38,840 bases of DNA from NCBI GenBank assembly GCA_016708345.1, contig JADJFX010000005.1, positions 1 through 38,840 on the forward strand, read 5' to 3'. Shown here one piece after another: positions 16,818-25,923 of the stretch. The DNA comes from Candidatus Rhodoferax bjergmarkensis (GTDB lineage: Bacteria; Pseudomonadota; Gammaproteobacteria; Burkholderiales; Burkholderiaceae_C). The notes beneath the pieces are model-generated. The model did no database searches and was not told the DNA's origin. It saw nothing but the letters and a program-made list of their open reading frames with translations. The number at the start of each line of letters is the position of its first letter. Position 1 is the stretch's first letter. Position numbers and translations under genes: made by a program.

Positions 16818-17941
16818 AATACGTTGATGAGTTCCGCGATGGTGGCATCGCGCAGACGTTGGCACAAAAAATTGCCGTCTCAGTAGTTCCAGGCCGCAGT
16901 TACAGCTTCATGGAGTTCTGCGGTGGTCATACCCATGCCATTTCGCGTTACGGGTTAAGTGATTTGCTGCCCAAGAGCGTTCGCATGGTGCATGGGCCGG
17001 GTTGCCCGGTTTGTGTATTGCCCATCGGGCGTGTGGACATGGCCATTGAGCTGGCTTTGAGCTGCGGTGTGATTCTTTGCACTTACGGCGACACGATGCG
17101 CATTCCCGCATCGCGCAATTTGTCGCTGCTCAAGGCCAAGGCGCGCGGTGGGGACATTCGCATGGTGTATTCAACCCTGGATGCGCTGCAAATTGCGCGG
17201 GAGAACCCGCAGCGCGAGGTGGTGTTTTTTGCCATCGGGTTTGAAACCACCACGCCCCCGACCGCTTTGGCGATACAGCAGGCTCACCTGGAGCAACTGG
17301 GTAATTTCAGCGTGCTGTGTTGCCATGTGCTCACGCCCTCGGCCATCAGCACGATCCTTGAGTCACCAGAAGTGCGTCAGTGGGGCAGTGTGCCGATTGA
17401 CGGGTTTATTGGCCCGGCCCATGTCTCCACGGTGATTGGCAGTCGGCCTTACGAGTATTTTTCACAAGAGTACCGCAAGCCGGTGGTGATCGCCGGCTTT
17501 GAGCCGCTGGACGTGATGCAGGCGATTTTGATGCTGGTGCGCCAGGTCAATGAAGGGCGCGCCCAGGTGGAAAACGAATTCTCCCGGGCAGTCACGCGCG
17601 AGGGCAATCTCAAGGCGCAGGATCGGGTGGCTGATGTGTTTGAGTTGCGCCGTGAATTCGAGTGGCGCGGCCTGGCGGTGGTTCCGTATTCGGCCCTGAA
17701 AATACGCCAGAAGTACGGCGCCTTGGATGCCGAGCGGCGTTTCAAACTCTCATACCGCTCGGTGCCCGATAACAAAGCTTGCGAATGCGGTGCCATTTTG
17801 CGGGGCGTTAAACGGCCACAAGACTGCAAGATTTTTGGCACCGTCTGCACGCCGGAAAACCCGGTCGGTTCATGCATGGTCAGCAGTGAGGGGGCTTGTG
17901 CGGCGCATTACAGCTACGGACGCTACAAGGACTTGGACTGA
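16814..17941 (+). CDS. hypD: Hydrogenase maturation factor HypD
   Basis: 375 residues, near the usual 373. HypD is the 4Fe-4S scaffold on which CN and CO ligands are added to iron before transfer to [NiFe]-hydrogenase. Family motifs are present: FMEFCGGHTHAISRYG near residues 34-49, GPGCPVCVLPIGR near 62-74, IGFETTTPPTA, and the C-terminal cysteine cluster ACECGAILRG, PQDCKIFGTVC, VGSCMVSSEGACAAHYSYGR. It begins with GTG inside the hypC stop. Its TGA overlaps the hypX ATG by one base (TGATG). No hypE, which normally follows hypD and provides cyanide, lies in the window. Confidence 0.95.
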   Translation: MKYVDEFRDGGIAQTLAQKIAVSVVPGRSYSFMEFCGGHTHAISRYGLSDLLPKSVRMVHGPGCPVCVLPIGRVDMAIELALSCGVILCTYGDTMRIPASRNLSLLKAKARGGDIRMVYSTLDALQIARENPQREVVFFAIGFETTTPPTALAIQQAHLEQLGNFSVLCCHVLTPSAISTILESPEVRQWGSVPIDGFIGPAHVSTVIGSRPYEYFSQEYRKPVVIAGFEPLDVMQAILMLVRQVNEGRAQVENEFSRAVTREGNLKAQDRVADVFELRREFEWRGLAVVPYSALKIRQKYGALDAERRFKLSYRSVPDNKACECGAILRGVKRPQDCKIFGTVCTPENPVGSCMVSSEGACAAHYSYGRYKDLD

Positions 17942-19663
17942 TGCGTATTTTGTTGCTCACCCATGCCTTCAACAGTTTGACCCAGCGCCTGGGTGCTGAA
18001 CTGCGCCAGCGAGGGCACGAAATTTCAGTTGAATTTGATATTGCCGATGCGGTCACAGAAGAAGCTGTGGCCCTTTTCAGGCCTCACCTGATTGTGGCCC
18101 CCCTACCTGCGCCGGGCTATTCCAGAGTCGATCTGGTCGCGCTGCGTTTGCCTGATTGTTCACCCCGGCATTGTGGGCGACCGGGGGCCCTCGGCGCTGG
18201 ATTGGGCGATTCAAGAAGGCGAGGGCGAATGGGGCGTCACTGTCTTGCAGGCGCAGGCGCAAATGGACGCCGGCCCCGTGTGGGCGACTTTAAATTTTGC
18301 GCTGCGAAGTGCCAGGAAGTCCAGCATCTACCGGCATGAAGTCACCCAAGCGGCGAGTGAGGCAGTTCTGCTCGCGGTGCAGCGCTTTGAATCAGGCCGC
18401 TTTGTTCCCACAGCACTGGCCGCGTGGCCGCACGCTCGTGGGCGCTTGCGACCCTTGATGAAGCAAAGTGACCGGCTTCTTGATTGGCAGCGTGACGACA
18501 CCGCAGCCGTGCTGCGCAAGATCAACGCGGCGGATGGCTATCCGGGCGTGGCAGACAGTCTTTTTGACCAGCCCTGCCATTTGTTTGATGTGTGGCCTGA
18601 AGCTTCACTGCGTGGTACGCCGGGCGCGGTGATTGCCCGTCGCGAAACCGCTTTGCTGCGGGCGACGCTGGATGGTGCCGTATGGATCGGTCATGTCAAA
18701 CGAGCGGACAGCATCAAATTGCCAGCGACACTGGCGTTTGAATCTGAAGCGAAAGCCGTGCCCTGTGCGCCCTTGAATGACTGGTGGCGTGCCGATGCCG
18801 CCACATGGCAAGACATTGCGTATGAGGAACAAGGCGCGGTCGGATTCCTGCGCTTTGAGTTCTACAACGGTGCCATGGCCACCAGCCAATGTGAGCGCCT
18901 TCGTGCCGCCTTGGCATGGGCCAAAAAGCGGCCGGTTCACGTGCTGGTCTTGACGGGGGGGCAGGACTTTTGGTCAAACGGTATTCACTTGAATGTGATC
19001 GAAGCGGCCAGTTTGGCGGACGGTTCGGCGGCTGACGAGTCGTGGCGCAACATCAATGCCATGAACGATCTGGCGCTCGAATTGATTGGCACCGAGCAGC
19101 AAATCACGGTGGCAGCGCTGGGTGGCAATGTAGGTGCGGGCGGGTGTTTTTTGGCGCGCGCCGCTGATCTGGTGTGGACGCGCGAGACGGTCATCTTGAA
19201 CCCGCACTACAAAAACATGGGCAATCTGTATGGGTCTGAATATTGGACTTATCTTTTGCCGCGCAGGGTGGGTGAGGAAGCTGCCCACGCGATCATGCGG
19301 GACCGGCAGCCCCTGACGGCGCAGCGCGCGGTGGAGATCGGTTTCACCGACGCTTGGATACCGGGCGATAGGGTGGCCTTTGGCATTGAGGTTGCACGGC
19401 GCGCCGGACGCTTGGCTGCTGAGCCTGAACTCTCTTCAAGGTTGGCGGTTAAACGCGAAACCCGGGCCCGCGATGAGCTAATCAAGCCTCTGGCGGCTTA
19501 CCGTGAAGAGGAGTTGGCGCAGATGCGGCGCAATTTCTACGGTTTTGACCCGAGCTATCACATTGCGCGCCATCACTTTGTGCAAAAGTCTCTTGCTTCG
19601 TGGACGCCACGGCATCTGGCGCGCCACCGCGATCTGGGTTGGACAATTCCTTCATCGGACTGA
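17941..19663 (+). CDS. hypX: Hydrogenase maturation protein HypX/HoxX (one frameshift)
   Basis: 573 residues after removing one C from the six-C run at 18098-18103. The N-terminal half is a formyltransferase-like domain that uses N10-formyl-tetrahydrofolate (MRILLLTHAFNSLTQRLG; VHPGIVGDRGPSALDWAIQE). The C-terminal half is an enoyl-CoA hydratase-like domain (LTGGQDFWSNGIHLNVIEAA, ALGGNVGAGGCFLARAADLV, NPHYKNMGNLYGSEYWTYLL). HypX makes formyl-CoA and decarbonylates it to CO, the active-site ligand of aerobically made [NiFe]-hydrogenases. This implies a hydrogenase elsewhere in the genome that matures in air. It overlaps the hypD stop by one base. The slip lies in a homopolymer and is most simply a base error, though a switchable tract is conceivable. 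Confidence 0.93.
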
Positions 19664-19690
19664 TATCTGGGTTCGATCCAAATTTATATG

Positions 19691-19750
19691 TCAAATCGGC
19701 CTCTAGCGCACGTACTACTTGCGTAAGCAGCTATAAAAAGAATAGCAAAA
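19691..19750 (+). repeat. Dispersed hairpin repeat, copy A (intergenic)
   Basis: A 60-bp element between hypX and the binding-protein gene. It contains CCTCTAGCGC near its left end, GCGTAAGCAG in the middle and the hairpin GCTAT-AAAAAGA-ATAGC (5-7-5). Related copies sit at 28638-28667, 37315-37374 and 38193-38245. The rest of the 267-bp gap (19664-19930) shows nothing clear. Confidence 0.6.
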
Positions 19751-19930
19751 TAAGGATTCGTTGGCATCGGTGGTGCCTGCTCAATGGCCAATGCACCTTG
19801 AATTTAAAACCTTGTGACAAGAGGGATCAGTACAAACCCGCGCGCGGGATGACCCTGATGCGCGTTGGTGTGCGGCTGGCTAAGCTTGAGACTCAAAGTC
19901 GTATGTTCAGCCTCTTGCAACTGCTATCCC

Positions 19931-20977
19931 ATGAATCACTTCCATCACAACCGTCGCGCCTTGGTTTCCGCCCTCGCATTGGCTTCAAGCGCAGTGGTGG
20001 TGCCGACGCTTTGGGCGCAGGCCAGGTTGGAAAAGTCCAAAATCTCCCTTGCAGTCGAAGGCAAAAGTTCCTTTCACCATTTGCCGCTAACCATTGCGGA
20101 GCAACGGGGCTTTTTTGGGGCCGAAGGCCTAGAGGTCGACATCAGTGACTTGACGGGTGATTCACCTGCTGCGTTGAGCACTGCCAGTGCTTCGTTCGAT
20201 GTGGTTTCGGGTGCCTATGAGCAGACCATCAGCTTGCAATCCAGAGGGCGTCAATTCCAAGCCTTTGTGCTTCAGGGGCGAGCCGCCCAGATTGCAATGG
20301 GTATTTCGCCCAAAGCGCTGCCCGCCTACCAGAGCGTGCTCGATCTCAAAGGTAAAAAAATTGGTGTGTCGGCGCTTGGTTCTTCGTCCGATATGGTGGC
20401 GAGCATGATCCTGGCACGGGCCGGTCTGACGCCGCAGGACGTCAGCTTCATCGGTGTGGGGACGGGGGGCGGTGCAGTGAACGCCTTTCGTGCAGGCCAC
20501 ATTGACGCACTGAGCAATGTCGATCCGGTCATGACCATGCTGGAACAAAAGGGTGAAATCCGCATCATTGCCGATACCCGCACGCTCAAGGGTTCTGTGG
20601 ACGTGTTCGGCGGCCCTGTGCCTGCCGGGTGTTTGTACGCGTCTGCCGAGTTTATTCAGCGCAACCCCAACACGGTGCAGGCCCTGACTTATGCCATCAT
20701 TCGCGCCCTGAAATGGCTGCAAACGGCGGGTCCGGGCGACATCATCAAAACGGTTCCGCCAGCCTACCTGATGGGCGACCGTGCCTTGTACCTGAGCGCG
20801 TTTAACAAGGTGCGGGGAGCCATTTCACCTGATGGACTGATGGCTGATGAGGGGCCGCGCATCTCGGTGATGGCCTTGGCCAGCTTTGATTCGTCCATCA
20901 AACTGGACAAAATTGATTTGTCAAAGACATATACCAATGCATTCGCTAGGAAGGCCAAAGCGCGTTTCCAAGCATGA
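19931..20977 (+). CDS. ABC transporter substrate-binding protein, NMT1/SsuA-like (orphan)
   Basis: 348 residues. Residues 1-30 form a signal peptide (NHFHHNRRALVSALALASSA, cleavage near LWAQA). The mature part is a type 2 periplasmic-binding fold of the NMT1/SsuA/TauA kind: ISLAVEGKSSFHHLPLTIAE, QRGFFGAEGLEVDISDL, DVVSGAYEQTISLQSRGRQ, DLKGKKIGVSALGSSSDMVA and NAFRAGHIDALSNVDPVMTM. Such proteins bind aliphatic sulfonates, nitrate-type or pyrimidine-precursor ligands. No permease or ATPase gene lies nearby, so the ligand and partner transporter are unknown. The ATG at 19931 is chosen because it directly precedes the signal peptide; the frame stays open upstream without a good start. It converges with the transglycosylase gene, with five bases between stops. 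Confidence 0.85.
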   Translation: MNHFHHNRRALVSALALASSAVVVPTLWAQARLEKSKISLAVEGKSSFHHLPLTIAEQRGFFGAEGLEVDISDLTGDSPAALSTASASFDVVSGAYEQTISLQSRGRQFQAFVLQGRAAQIAMGISPKALPAYQSVLDLKGKKIGVSALGSSSDMVASMILARAGLTPQDVSFIGVGTGGGAVNAFRAGHIDALSNVDPVMTMLEQKGEIRIIADTRTLKGSVDVFGGPVPAGCLYASAEFIQRNPNTVQALTYAIIRALKWLQTAGPGDIIKTVPPAYLMGDRALYLSAFNKVRGAISPDGLMADEGPRISVMALASFDSSIKLDKIDLSKTYTNAFARKAKARFQA

Positions 20978-20982
20978 CAACC

Positions 20983-22551
20983 TCAGCGCTTGGCACGTCG
21001 CTTCGGCTGGGGTGATGTGCGCTTTGTGGCTTGCTGGCTGGATTTGGCTTTTTGGTGCACCTTGGGTTGCACGGTACGGGTGACTTTTGAAGCACGTTTT
21101 CCCTTGGCTGGAAGAAACAGAACGATTTCCTGACCAGCCTTGAAGGCAGCTTGCGCGCTGACCTGGTTCCATTCGGCCACGTTGACGGCACTGACGCCGT
21201 AGCGTTTGGCAATGCTGGCGACGGAGTCCTTCTTTTTTGCCTTGATCAGGGTGCGTCTTTGTTGCACATCTGCCGCCAAAGAGAGGTGGCCGTTGTCGGC
21301 GACGTGAACACCAACGTCAGTCTCCAGATGCGGTGCGCGCGGCACCAGCAGGCTTGATCCGGCCTTGATGACCACGCGGGGTGGGATGTTGTTGATGGCA
21401 CGCAGTGCCCCCTCAGCCATGCCGACTCGCCGGGCGGCATCTGCGGGTTTCATGGTGGCAGGTGCCAGCCAGACAGTCCAGCTTGCCAGGCGGCCACCAC
21501 CGTAGGCTTCCAGATTGCTTTGGAAAGTGGCGGCCTTGTCCCATGGCAGCAGAATTTGGGGTGTACCTGCGGCCAGAATGACCGGGCGGCTGGCAGAAGG
21601 GTTGAGTGCCTTGAAATCTTCCAGCGACACTTCGGCCAATTTGGCGGCCAGCGCCACATCAATATCGCGTTTGATGTCTACTGTCTGAAAATACGGGTGG
21701 TTTTCAATCAGTGGCAAACGTGAGTTGAAAAATTCCGGGGCGGTGACGATGTTCTTGATGGCCTGCAACTTGGGTACATACATGCGCGTTTCCATCGGCA
21801 TGTTGAGGTCGGTGTAGGCGGTGCCCAGACCGGCGCGCTGGTTTTTGGCGATGGCACGGCCTACGCTGCCTTCACCCCAGTTGTAGGCGGCCAGTGCGAG
21901 GTGCCAGTCACCAAACATGCCATACAGCTTTTGCAGGTAGTCCAGCGCGGCGCGGGTGGAGGCCAGCACATCACGGCGGTCATCGCGAAAGACGTTTTGT
22001 TTAAGTTCAAAATGTTTGCCAGTAGCCGGCATGAACTGCCACATACCTGCAGCTTTGGCGGTTGACACCGCCTGTGGGTTAAAGGCGCTTTCAACAAAAG
22101 GCAGCAGGGCCAGTTCGGTCGGCATATTGCGCCGCTCCAACTCTTCAACAATATGGAACATGTACTTGTTCGAGCGCTCGGTCATGCGAAGAATGTAGTC
22201 TGACCGTGAGCTGTACCACTGCTCACGGTCATGCACCAGATCGTTGTCCAGATTAGGCATGCCATAGCCGCGGCGAATGCGCTCCCACAAGTTGGCTGGC
22301 GGGGTCAGCTGGGCCACGGCCAGAGTGGCTGCATGAGTCGCCGTGATGGGCTGCAAATCGCCGCTAGGAACCACAGGAGCGGTAAACCCCGTGTCAGACA
22401 GCTTGGCTGGCACGACCTCCAGATTGGCTAGAGTGCGGGCTGGAAGCGGTGCTTTTGGGGGTGGGGGTTGTGGTGTGGGGGGCAAGTTCACACTGGCGCA
22501 GCCGCTAAGCCAGACCACAACGAGGAATGCGAAGGGTGTTAAAAATTTCAT
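20983..22551 (-). CDS. mltD: Membrane-bound lytic murein transglycosylase D-like lipoprotein
   Basis: 522 residues. The N-terminus has a lipoprotein signal with lipobox LSGC (Cys18). A Pro-rich linker follows, then the SLT domain at about residues 110-260. The catalytic glutamate is in ELALLPFVESAFNPQA, with AAGMWQFMPATGKHF and WHLALAAYNWGEGSVGRAI as further family signatures. Downstream are a LysM-like segment near 370-405 (PPRVVIKAGSSLLVPR), a clearer LysM near 425-480 (DSVASIAKRYGVSAVNVAEW) and a very basic tail (QPKRRAKR). It cleaves peptidoglycan to anhydro-muropeptides from the outer-membrane side of the periplasm. It starts directly where gloB ends on the same strand, so the two are probably co-transcribed. 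Confidence 0.92.
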   Translation of the reverse strand: MKFLTPFAFLVVVWLSGCASVNLPPTPQPPPPKAPLPARTLANLEVVPAKLSDTGFTAPVVPSGDLQPITATHAATLAVAQLTPPANLWERIRRGYGMPNLDNDLVHDREQWYSSRSDYILRMTERSNKYMFHIVEELERRNMPTELALLPFVESAFNPQAVSTAKAAGMWQFMPATGKHFELKQNVFRDDRRDVLASTRAALDYLQKLYGMFGDWHLALAAYNWGEGSVGRAIAKNQRAGLGTAYTDLNMPMETRMYVPKLQAIKNIVTAPEFFNSRLPLIENHPYFQTVDIKRDIDVALAAKLAEVSLEDFKALNPSASRPVILAAGTPQILLPWDKAATFQSNLEAYGGGRLASWTVWLAPATMKPADAARRVGMAEGALRAINNIPPRVVIKAGSSLLVPRAPHLETDVGVHVADNGHLSLAADVQQRRTLIKAKKKDSVASIAKRYGVSAVNVAEWNQVSAQAAFKAGQEIVLFLPAKGKRASKVTRTVQPKVHQKAKSSQQATKRTSPQPKRRAKR

Positions 22552-23318
22552 TGGAACCTATTCTTCCACAGACGCAGTGCAGCAAAGACGCCTACCTCGT
22601 CCTGTGCGCAGGCGTCGATAGCCTGTGCTGCCTGAATCACGGCAGTTTGCCGTGTTCGTAAAAACGGGTTGATCTGACGTTCTACCCCAAGTGTCGATGG
22701 CAGGGTGGGTTGAAGCCTTGCGCGCAAGTCGCGGGCGCTTTCCGCGTAGTCCATCAAAGTCTGATTGGCGGGTTCAACGGCAGCCGCAAATCGCAGGTTG
22801 CTCAGGGTGTATTCGTGGGCGCAGCAAATGCGGGTGGCGTCGGGCAACGCGGCCAGTTTGTCCAGTGAGGCAAGCATTTGGGCTGGACTGCCTTCAAACA
22901 GTCGACCACAGCCGCCGCTGAACAGCGTGTCACCACAAAACAGCAAGGGTGTTTCATCCCCAGCAGCACAGTAGTAGGCAATGTGACCTGCAGTGTGGCC
23001 AGGCACATCGATCACTTCAAACGTCAGGCCCAGTGACTGGAGTTGATCGCCACCACACAGTCGGGACAGTGGCTCGGGCATGACTTCATGCGCTGGACCA
23101 TAGACCTTGGCACCAGTGGTCTGGCGCAAAATTGCCACGGCACCCGTGTGGTCGGTGTGATGGTGCGTGACCAGAATGGTCTCCAATTGCAGACCCATGT
23201 GGTGTAAGCCCTCTAGAACGGGTTTTGCGTCGCCGGGGTCTACCACCAATGCCCGATGACCGTCATGCAACATCCAGATGTAGTTGTCGGTGAAAGCGGG
23301 TAGTGCAATTAACTTCAT
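22548..23318 (-). CDS. gloB: Hydroxyacylglutathione hydrolase (glyoxalase II)
   Basis: 256 residues from ATG 23318 (MKLIALPAFTDNYIWML); a second in-frame ATG at 23324 would add two residues. The metallo-beta-lactamase motif THHHTDH supplies the two-metal site. VIDVPGHTAGHIAYY, LLFCGDTLFSGGCGRLFEG and CCAHEYTLSNLRFA are GloB signatures. It hydrolyses S-lactoylglutathione to lactate and glutathione in methylglyoxal detoxification, in the cytosol. A TATAAT at 23329-23334 (minus strand) lies only 10 bp from the ATG, which suggests a very short leader; the -35 is weak. The end overlaps the mltD start region. Confidence 0.95.
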   Translation of the reverse strand: MKLIALPAFTDNYIWMLHDGHRALVVDPGDAKPVLEGLHHMGLQLETILVTHHHTDHTGAVAILRQTTGAKVYGPAHEVMPEPLSRLCGGDQLQSLGLTFEVIDVPGHTAGHIAYYCAAGDETPLLFCGDTLFSGGCGRLFEGSPAQMLASLDKLAALPDATRICCAHEYTLSNLRFAAAVEPANQTLMDYAESARDLRARLQPTLPSTLGVERQINPFLRTRQTAVIQAAQAIDACAQDEVGVFAALRLWKNRFQ

Positions 23319-23479
23319 GAACATTCAAATTATAGGTTTGCGTGTTGCACACTGAAGAAAGACCTTTGCCTCACTTTTTGTCACCTTATCCGGCTTCGTG
23401 CCGCACCTTACGGTTCATTGCACATGACACGGCGAAGATATAGAACGGCACTCTAATTTTGAAACGAGTTGAAGCGTTG

Positions 23480-23508
23480 TGAGATCAATTTGTTATTGAT
23501 GCTATAAT
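23480..23508 (+). promoter_or_regulatory. Promoter of tRNA-Val
   Basis: A perfect TATAAT lies at 23503-23508, 21 bp before the tRNA. A weak -35 (TGAGAT, 23480-23485) is 17 bp upstream of it. The A/T-rich surroundings fit a tRNA promoter. Confidence 0.5.
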
Positions 23509-23529
23509 TCAAAGCTTCGGATCGTTTGT

Positions 23530-23606
23530 AGGCGCATAGCTCAGCTGGTTAGAGCACCACCTTGACATGGTGGGGGTCGTTGGTTCGAGTCCAATTGCGC
23601 CTACCA
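23530..23606 (+). tRNA. tRNA-Val (anticodon GAC)
   Basis: 77 nt with an encoded CCA. The acceptor stem AGGCGCA pairs with TGCGCCT. The D-arm contains AGCTCAGCTGGTTAGAGC. The anticodon stem CCACC/GGTGG encloses the loop TTGACAT with anticodon GAC. The T-arm has GGTTCGAGTCC. It reads GTC and GTT valine codons. It precedes phaR by 122 bp. Confidence 0.97.
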
Positions 23607-23728
23607 AATTTCTACTTTCCTTTTTCGCAATCTCAGGGTAAACCTTGGGGGGCTTGGGGTGGGGTCTTCCTTAGAATGTGTTGCAGTGCAATATGTTTTC
23701 AGATCAGGCCGGTGCTTCAGGAGTTCAC

Positions 23729-24274
23729 ATGCAAAGTAGAAAGACCGTTGAGGCAAAAGAAGTCTCACGCGTTATTAAAAAGTACCCTAATCGCAGACTC
23801 TACGACACCGACACATCAAGCTACATCACTCTGTCAGAAGTTAAGCAATTGGTGATGGATGGTGAATTATTTGTAGTGCGAGATGCAAAAACCGGCGCAG
23901 ATATCACCCGCAGCATTTTGCTTCAAATTATTCTCGAAGAAGAAGCCAACGGATCGCCCATGTTTACCGCTCCGGTGCTAGCCAGTGTCATCCGGTTTTA
24001 CGGACATGCCATGCAGGGATTCATGGGAGGGTATCTGGAAAAAAACATTCAGTCCCTGATGGAAGTGCAGGCACAGTTTGCCGAGAAGTCAAAAGCTTTG
24101 ACACCAGAAATGTGGACCCAATTCATGGCCATGCAGTCTCCTGTATTGCAGGGCATGATGGGGGGGAGCCCAGAGCAATCCAGAAACATGTTTTTGCAAA
24201 TGCAGGAGCAAATGCAAAAGCAAATGCAAAAGCAGACTGGTCAGATGCTTGGGGTCTTTGGAATCAAGCGTTAA
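23729..24274 (+). CDS. phaR: Polyhydroxyalkanoate synthesis repressor PhaR
   Basis: 181 residues. The N-terminal PHB/PHA accumulation regulator DNA-binding domain is clear: VIKKYPNRRLYDTDTSSYIT and LSEVKQLVMDGELFVVRDAK. The middle has FTAPVLASVIRFYGHAMQGF. The C-terminus is Met/Gln-rich with a short MQEQMQKQMQKQ repeat, likely helical. PhaR represses phasin and PHB genes and also binds PHB granules, so it senses polymer. The start at 23729 has a good AGGAG site (23719-23723); an upstream in-frame ATG at 23693 lacks one. It sits 28 bp before rimO and may share its transcript. Its presence implies PHB metabolism. Confidence 0.95.
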   Translation: MQSRKTVEAKEVSRVIKKYPNRRLYDTDTSSYITLSEVKQLVMDGELFVVRDAKTGADITRSILLQIILEEEANGSPMFTAPVLASVIRFYGHAMQGFMGGYLEKNIQSLMEVQAQFAEKSKALTPEMWTQFMAMQSPVLQGMMGGSPEQSRNMFLQMQEQMQKQMQKQTGQMLGVFGIKR

Positions 24275-24302
24275 TTAAAGTGAATGTTGGAAAAATCGAT
24301 AC

Positions 24303-25697
24303 ATGACCGACGCAAATACAAAATCAAACACAGTGCCCAAGGTTGGGTTTGTCAGTCTTGGTTGTGCCAAGGCTTTGACCGACTCTGAACTGATCCTCAC
24401 ACAACTCAGTGCGGAGGGTTATCAAACCTCCAAGACCTTTCAAGGTGCCGATTTGGTGATTGTCAATACTTGCGGATTCATCGATGATGCCGTCAAGGAG
24501 AGCTTGGATACCATTGGCGAGGCGCTGGCTGAAAATGGCAAAGTGATTGTGACCGGTTGTTTAGGTGCCAAATCGACAGAGGCGGGGGATAATTTGGTTC
24601 GACAAATGCATCCCAGCGTTCTGGCTGTGACTGGCCCACAGGCCACACAGGAAGTGATGGATGCAGTGCATGCCAATTTGCCCAAGCCGCATGACCCATT
24701 TGTTGATCTTGTTCCCAATGCATTTGGTGTGGCGGGTCTCAAACTTACTCCAAGGCATTACGCTTACATCAAAATCAGCGAAGGGTGCAATCATCGTTGC
24801 ACGTTTTGTATCATTCCATCCATGCGGGGTGATCTGGTATCTCGGCCTATTGGTGATGTTCTCAAAGAGGCGCATGCCCTGTTTGAAGGTGGCGTCAAAG
24901 AATTATTGGTGATCAGTCAGGATACTTCTGCATATGGTGTTGACACCAAGTACCGAACCGGTTTTTGGGAAGGAAGACCCGTTAAGACGCGTTTGCTGGA
25001 TTTGGTTCAGGCACTGGGTGAAATGGCAGCGCCGTATGGTGCATGGGTGCGATTGCACTATGTCTATCCTTACCCCAGTGTGGATGACGTCATTTCCTTG
25101 ATGGCGACTGGTAAGGTCTTGCCCTATCTGGATGTGCCTTTTCAGCACAGTCATCCGGATGTACTCAAGCGCATGAAGCGACCGGCCAGTGGTGAAAAAA
25201 ATCTGGAACGCATACAGAGTTGGCGCGAGGCATGTCCTGATATTGTGCTTCGTAGTACGTTTATCGCCGGATTTCCAGGTGAGACAGAGGCAGAGTTTTT
25301 GCATTTGCTTGACTTCATGCGCGAAGCAAAAATTGACCGTGCTGGCTGTTTTGCCTACAGCCCGGTGCAAAGTGCGGCTGCCAATGAACACCCCGGCATG
25401 TTGCCGCTAGAAGTGCGTGAAGAACGGCGAGCCCGCTTCATGGCGGTGGCCGAGGCCATATCGGCTCACAAACTCAAGGATCGCATAGGTGCCACGATGC
25501 AGGTACTGATTGACTCTGCGCCAGCATTGGGAAAAAAGGGGGGCATTGGTCGCAGTTATGCCGATGCGCCTGAAATTGATGGTGTGGTGAAATTATTGCC
25601 ACCCGAGAAAATCAGCAAGACCTTGAAGGTGGGTGAATTTACCAAAGCACGTATTGTGGGAACCCAAGGCCACGATCTTGTGGCGCAGCCATTTTGA
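24303..25697 (+). CDS. rimO: Ribosomal protein S12 methylthiotransferase RimO
   Basis: 464 residues. Radical-SAM enzyme that methylthiolates an aspartate of ribosomal protein S12. The N-terminal UPF0004 domain reads VGFVSLGCAKALTDSELILT and VIVNTCGFIDDAVKESLDTI. The radical-SAM cluster motif GCNHRCTFCIIPSMRG has Cys162, Cys166 and Cys169. Later motifs are SQDTSAYGVD, HYVYPYPSVDDVI and LRSTFIAGFPGETEAEF. The C-terminal TRAM domain ends the protein. The SLGCAK/CIIPSMRG pattern separates RimO from MiaB. It starts 28 bp after phaR; an intrinsic terminator lies downstream. Confidence 0.97.
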   Translation: MTDANTKSNTVPKVGFVSLGCAKALTDSELILTQLSAEGYQTSKTFQGADLVIVNTCGFIDDAVKESLDTIGEALAENGKVIVTGCLGAKSTEAGDNLVRQMHPSVLAVTGPQATQEVMDAVHANLPKPHDPFVDLVPNAFGVAGLKLTPRHYAYIKISEGCNHRCTFCIIPSMRGDLVSRPIGDVLKEAHALFEGGVKELLVISQDTSAYGVDTKYRTGFWEGRPVKTRLLDLVQALGEMAAPYGAWVRLHYVYPYPSVDDVISLMATGKVLPYLDVPFQHSHPDVLKRMKRPASGEKNLERIQSWREACPDIVLRSTFIAGFPGETEAEFLHLLDFMREAKIDRAGCFAYSPVQSAAANEHPGMLPLEVREERRARFMAVAEAISAHKLKDRIGATMQVLIDSAPALGKKGGIGRSYADAPEIDGVVKLLPPEKISKTLKVGEFTKARIVGTQGHDLVAQPF

Positions 25698-25724
25698 AAA
25701 ATAGCTGGACCGATTCGGAACAAA

Positions 25725-25757
25725 AAAAAGCCGCTGAAAACACAGCGGCTTTTTTTC
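25725..25757. terminator. Intrinsic terminator, usable on both strands
   Basis: AGCCGCTG (25729-25736), loop AAAACA, CAGCGGCT (25743-25750) form a perfect 8-bp stem, with an A-run before and six T after. It ends the phaR-rimO transcript and could also stop tRNA-Leu transcription from the other side. Confidence 0.9.
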
Positions 25758-25806
25758 AAAAACAACCTGAACATCTTTCAAAAAGACTTCAGAATTTCAT
25801 TTATAT

Positions 25807-25891
<85 letters not shown>

Positions 25892-25923
25892 ATTTCAGGA
25901 AAGAGAGTTATTGTATCAAAAAT

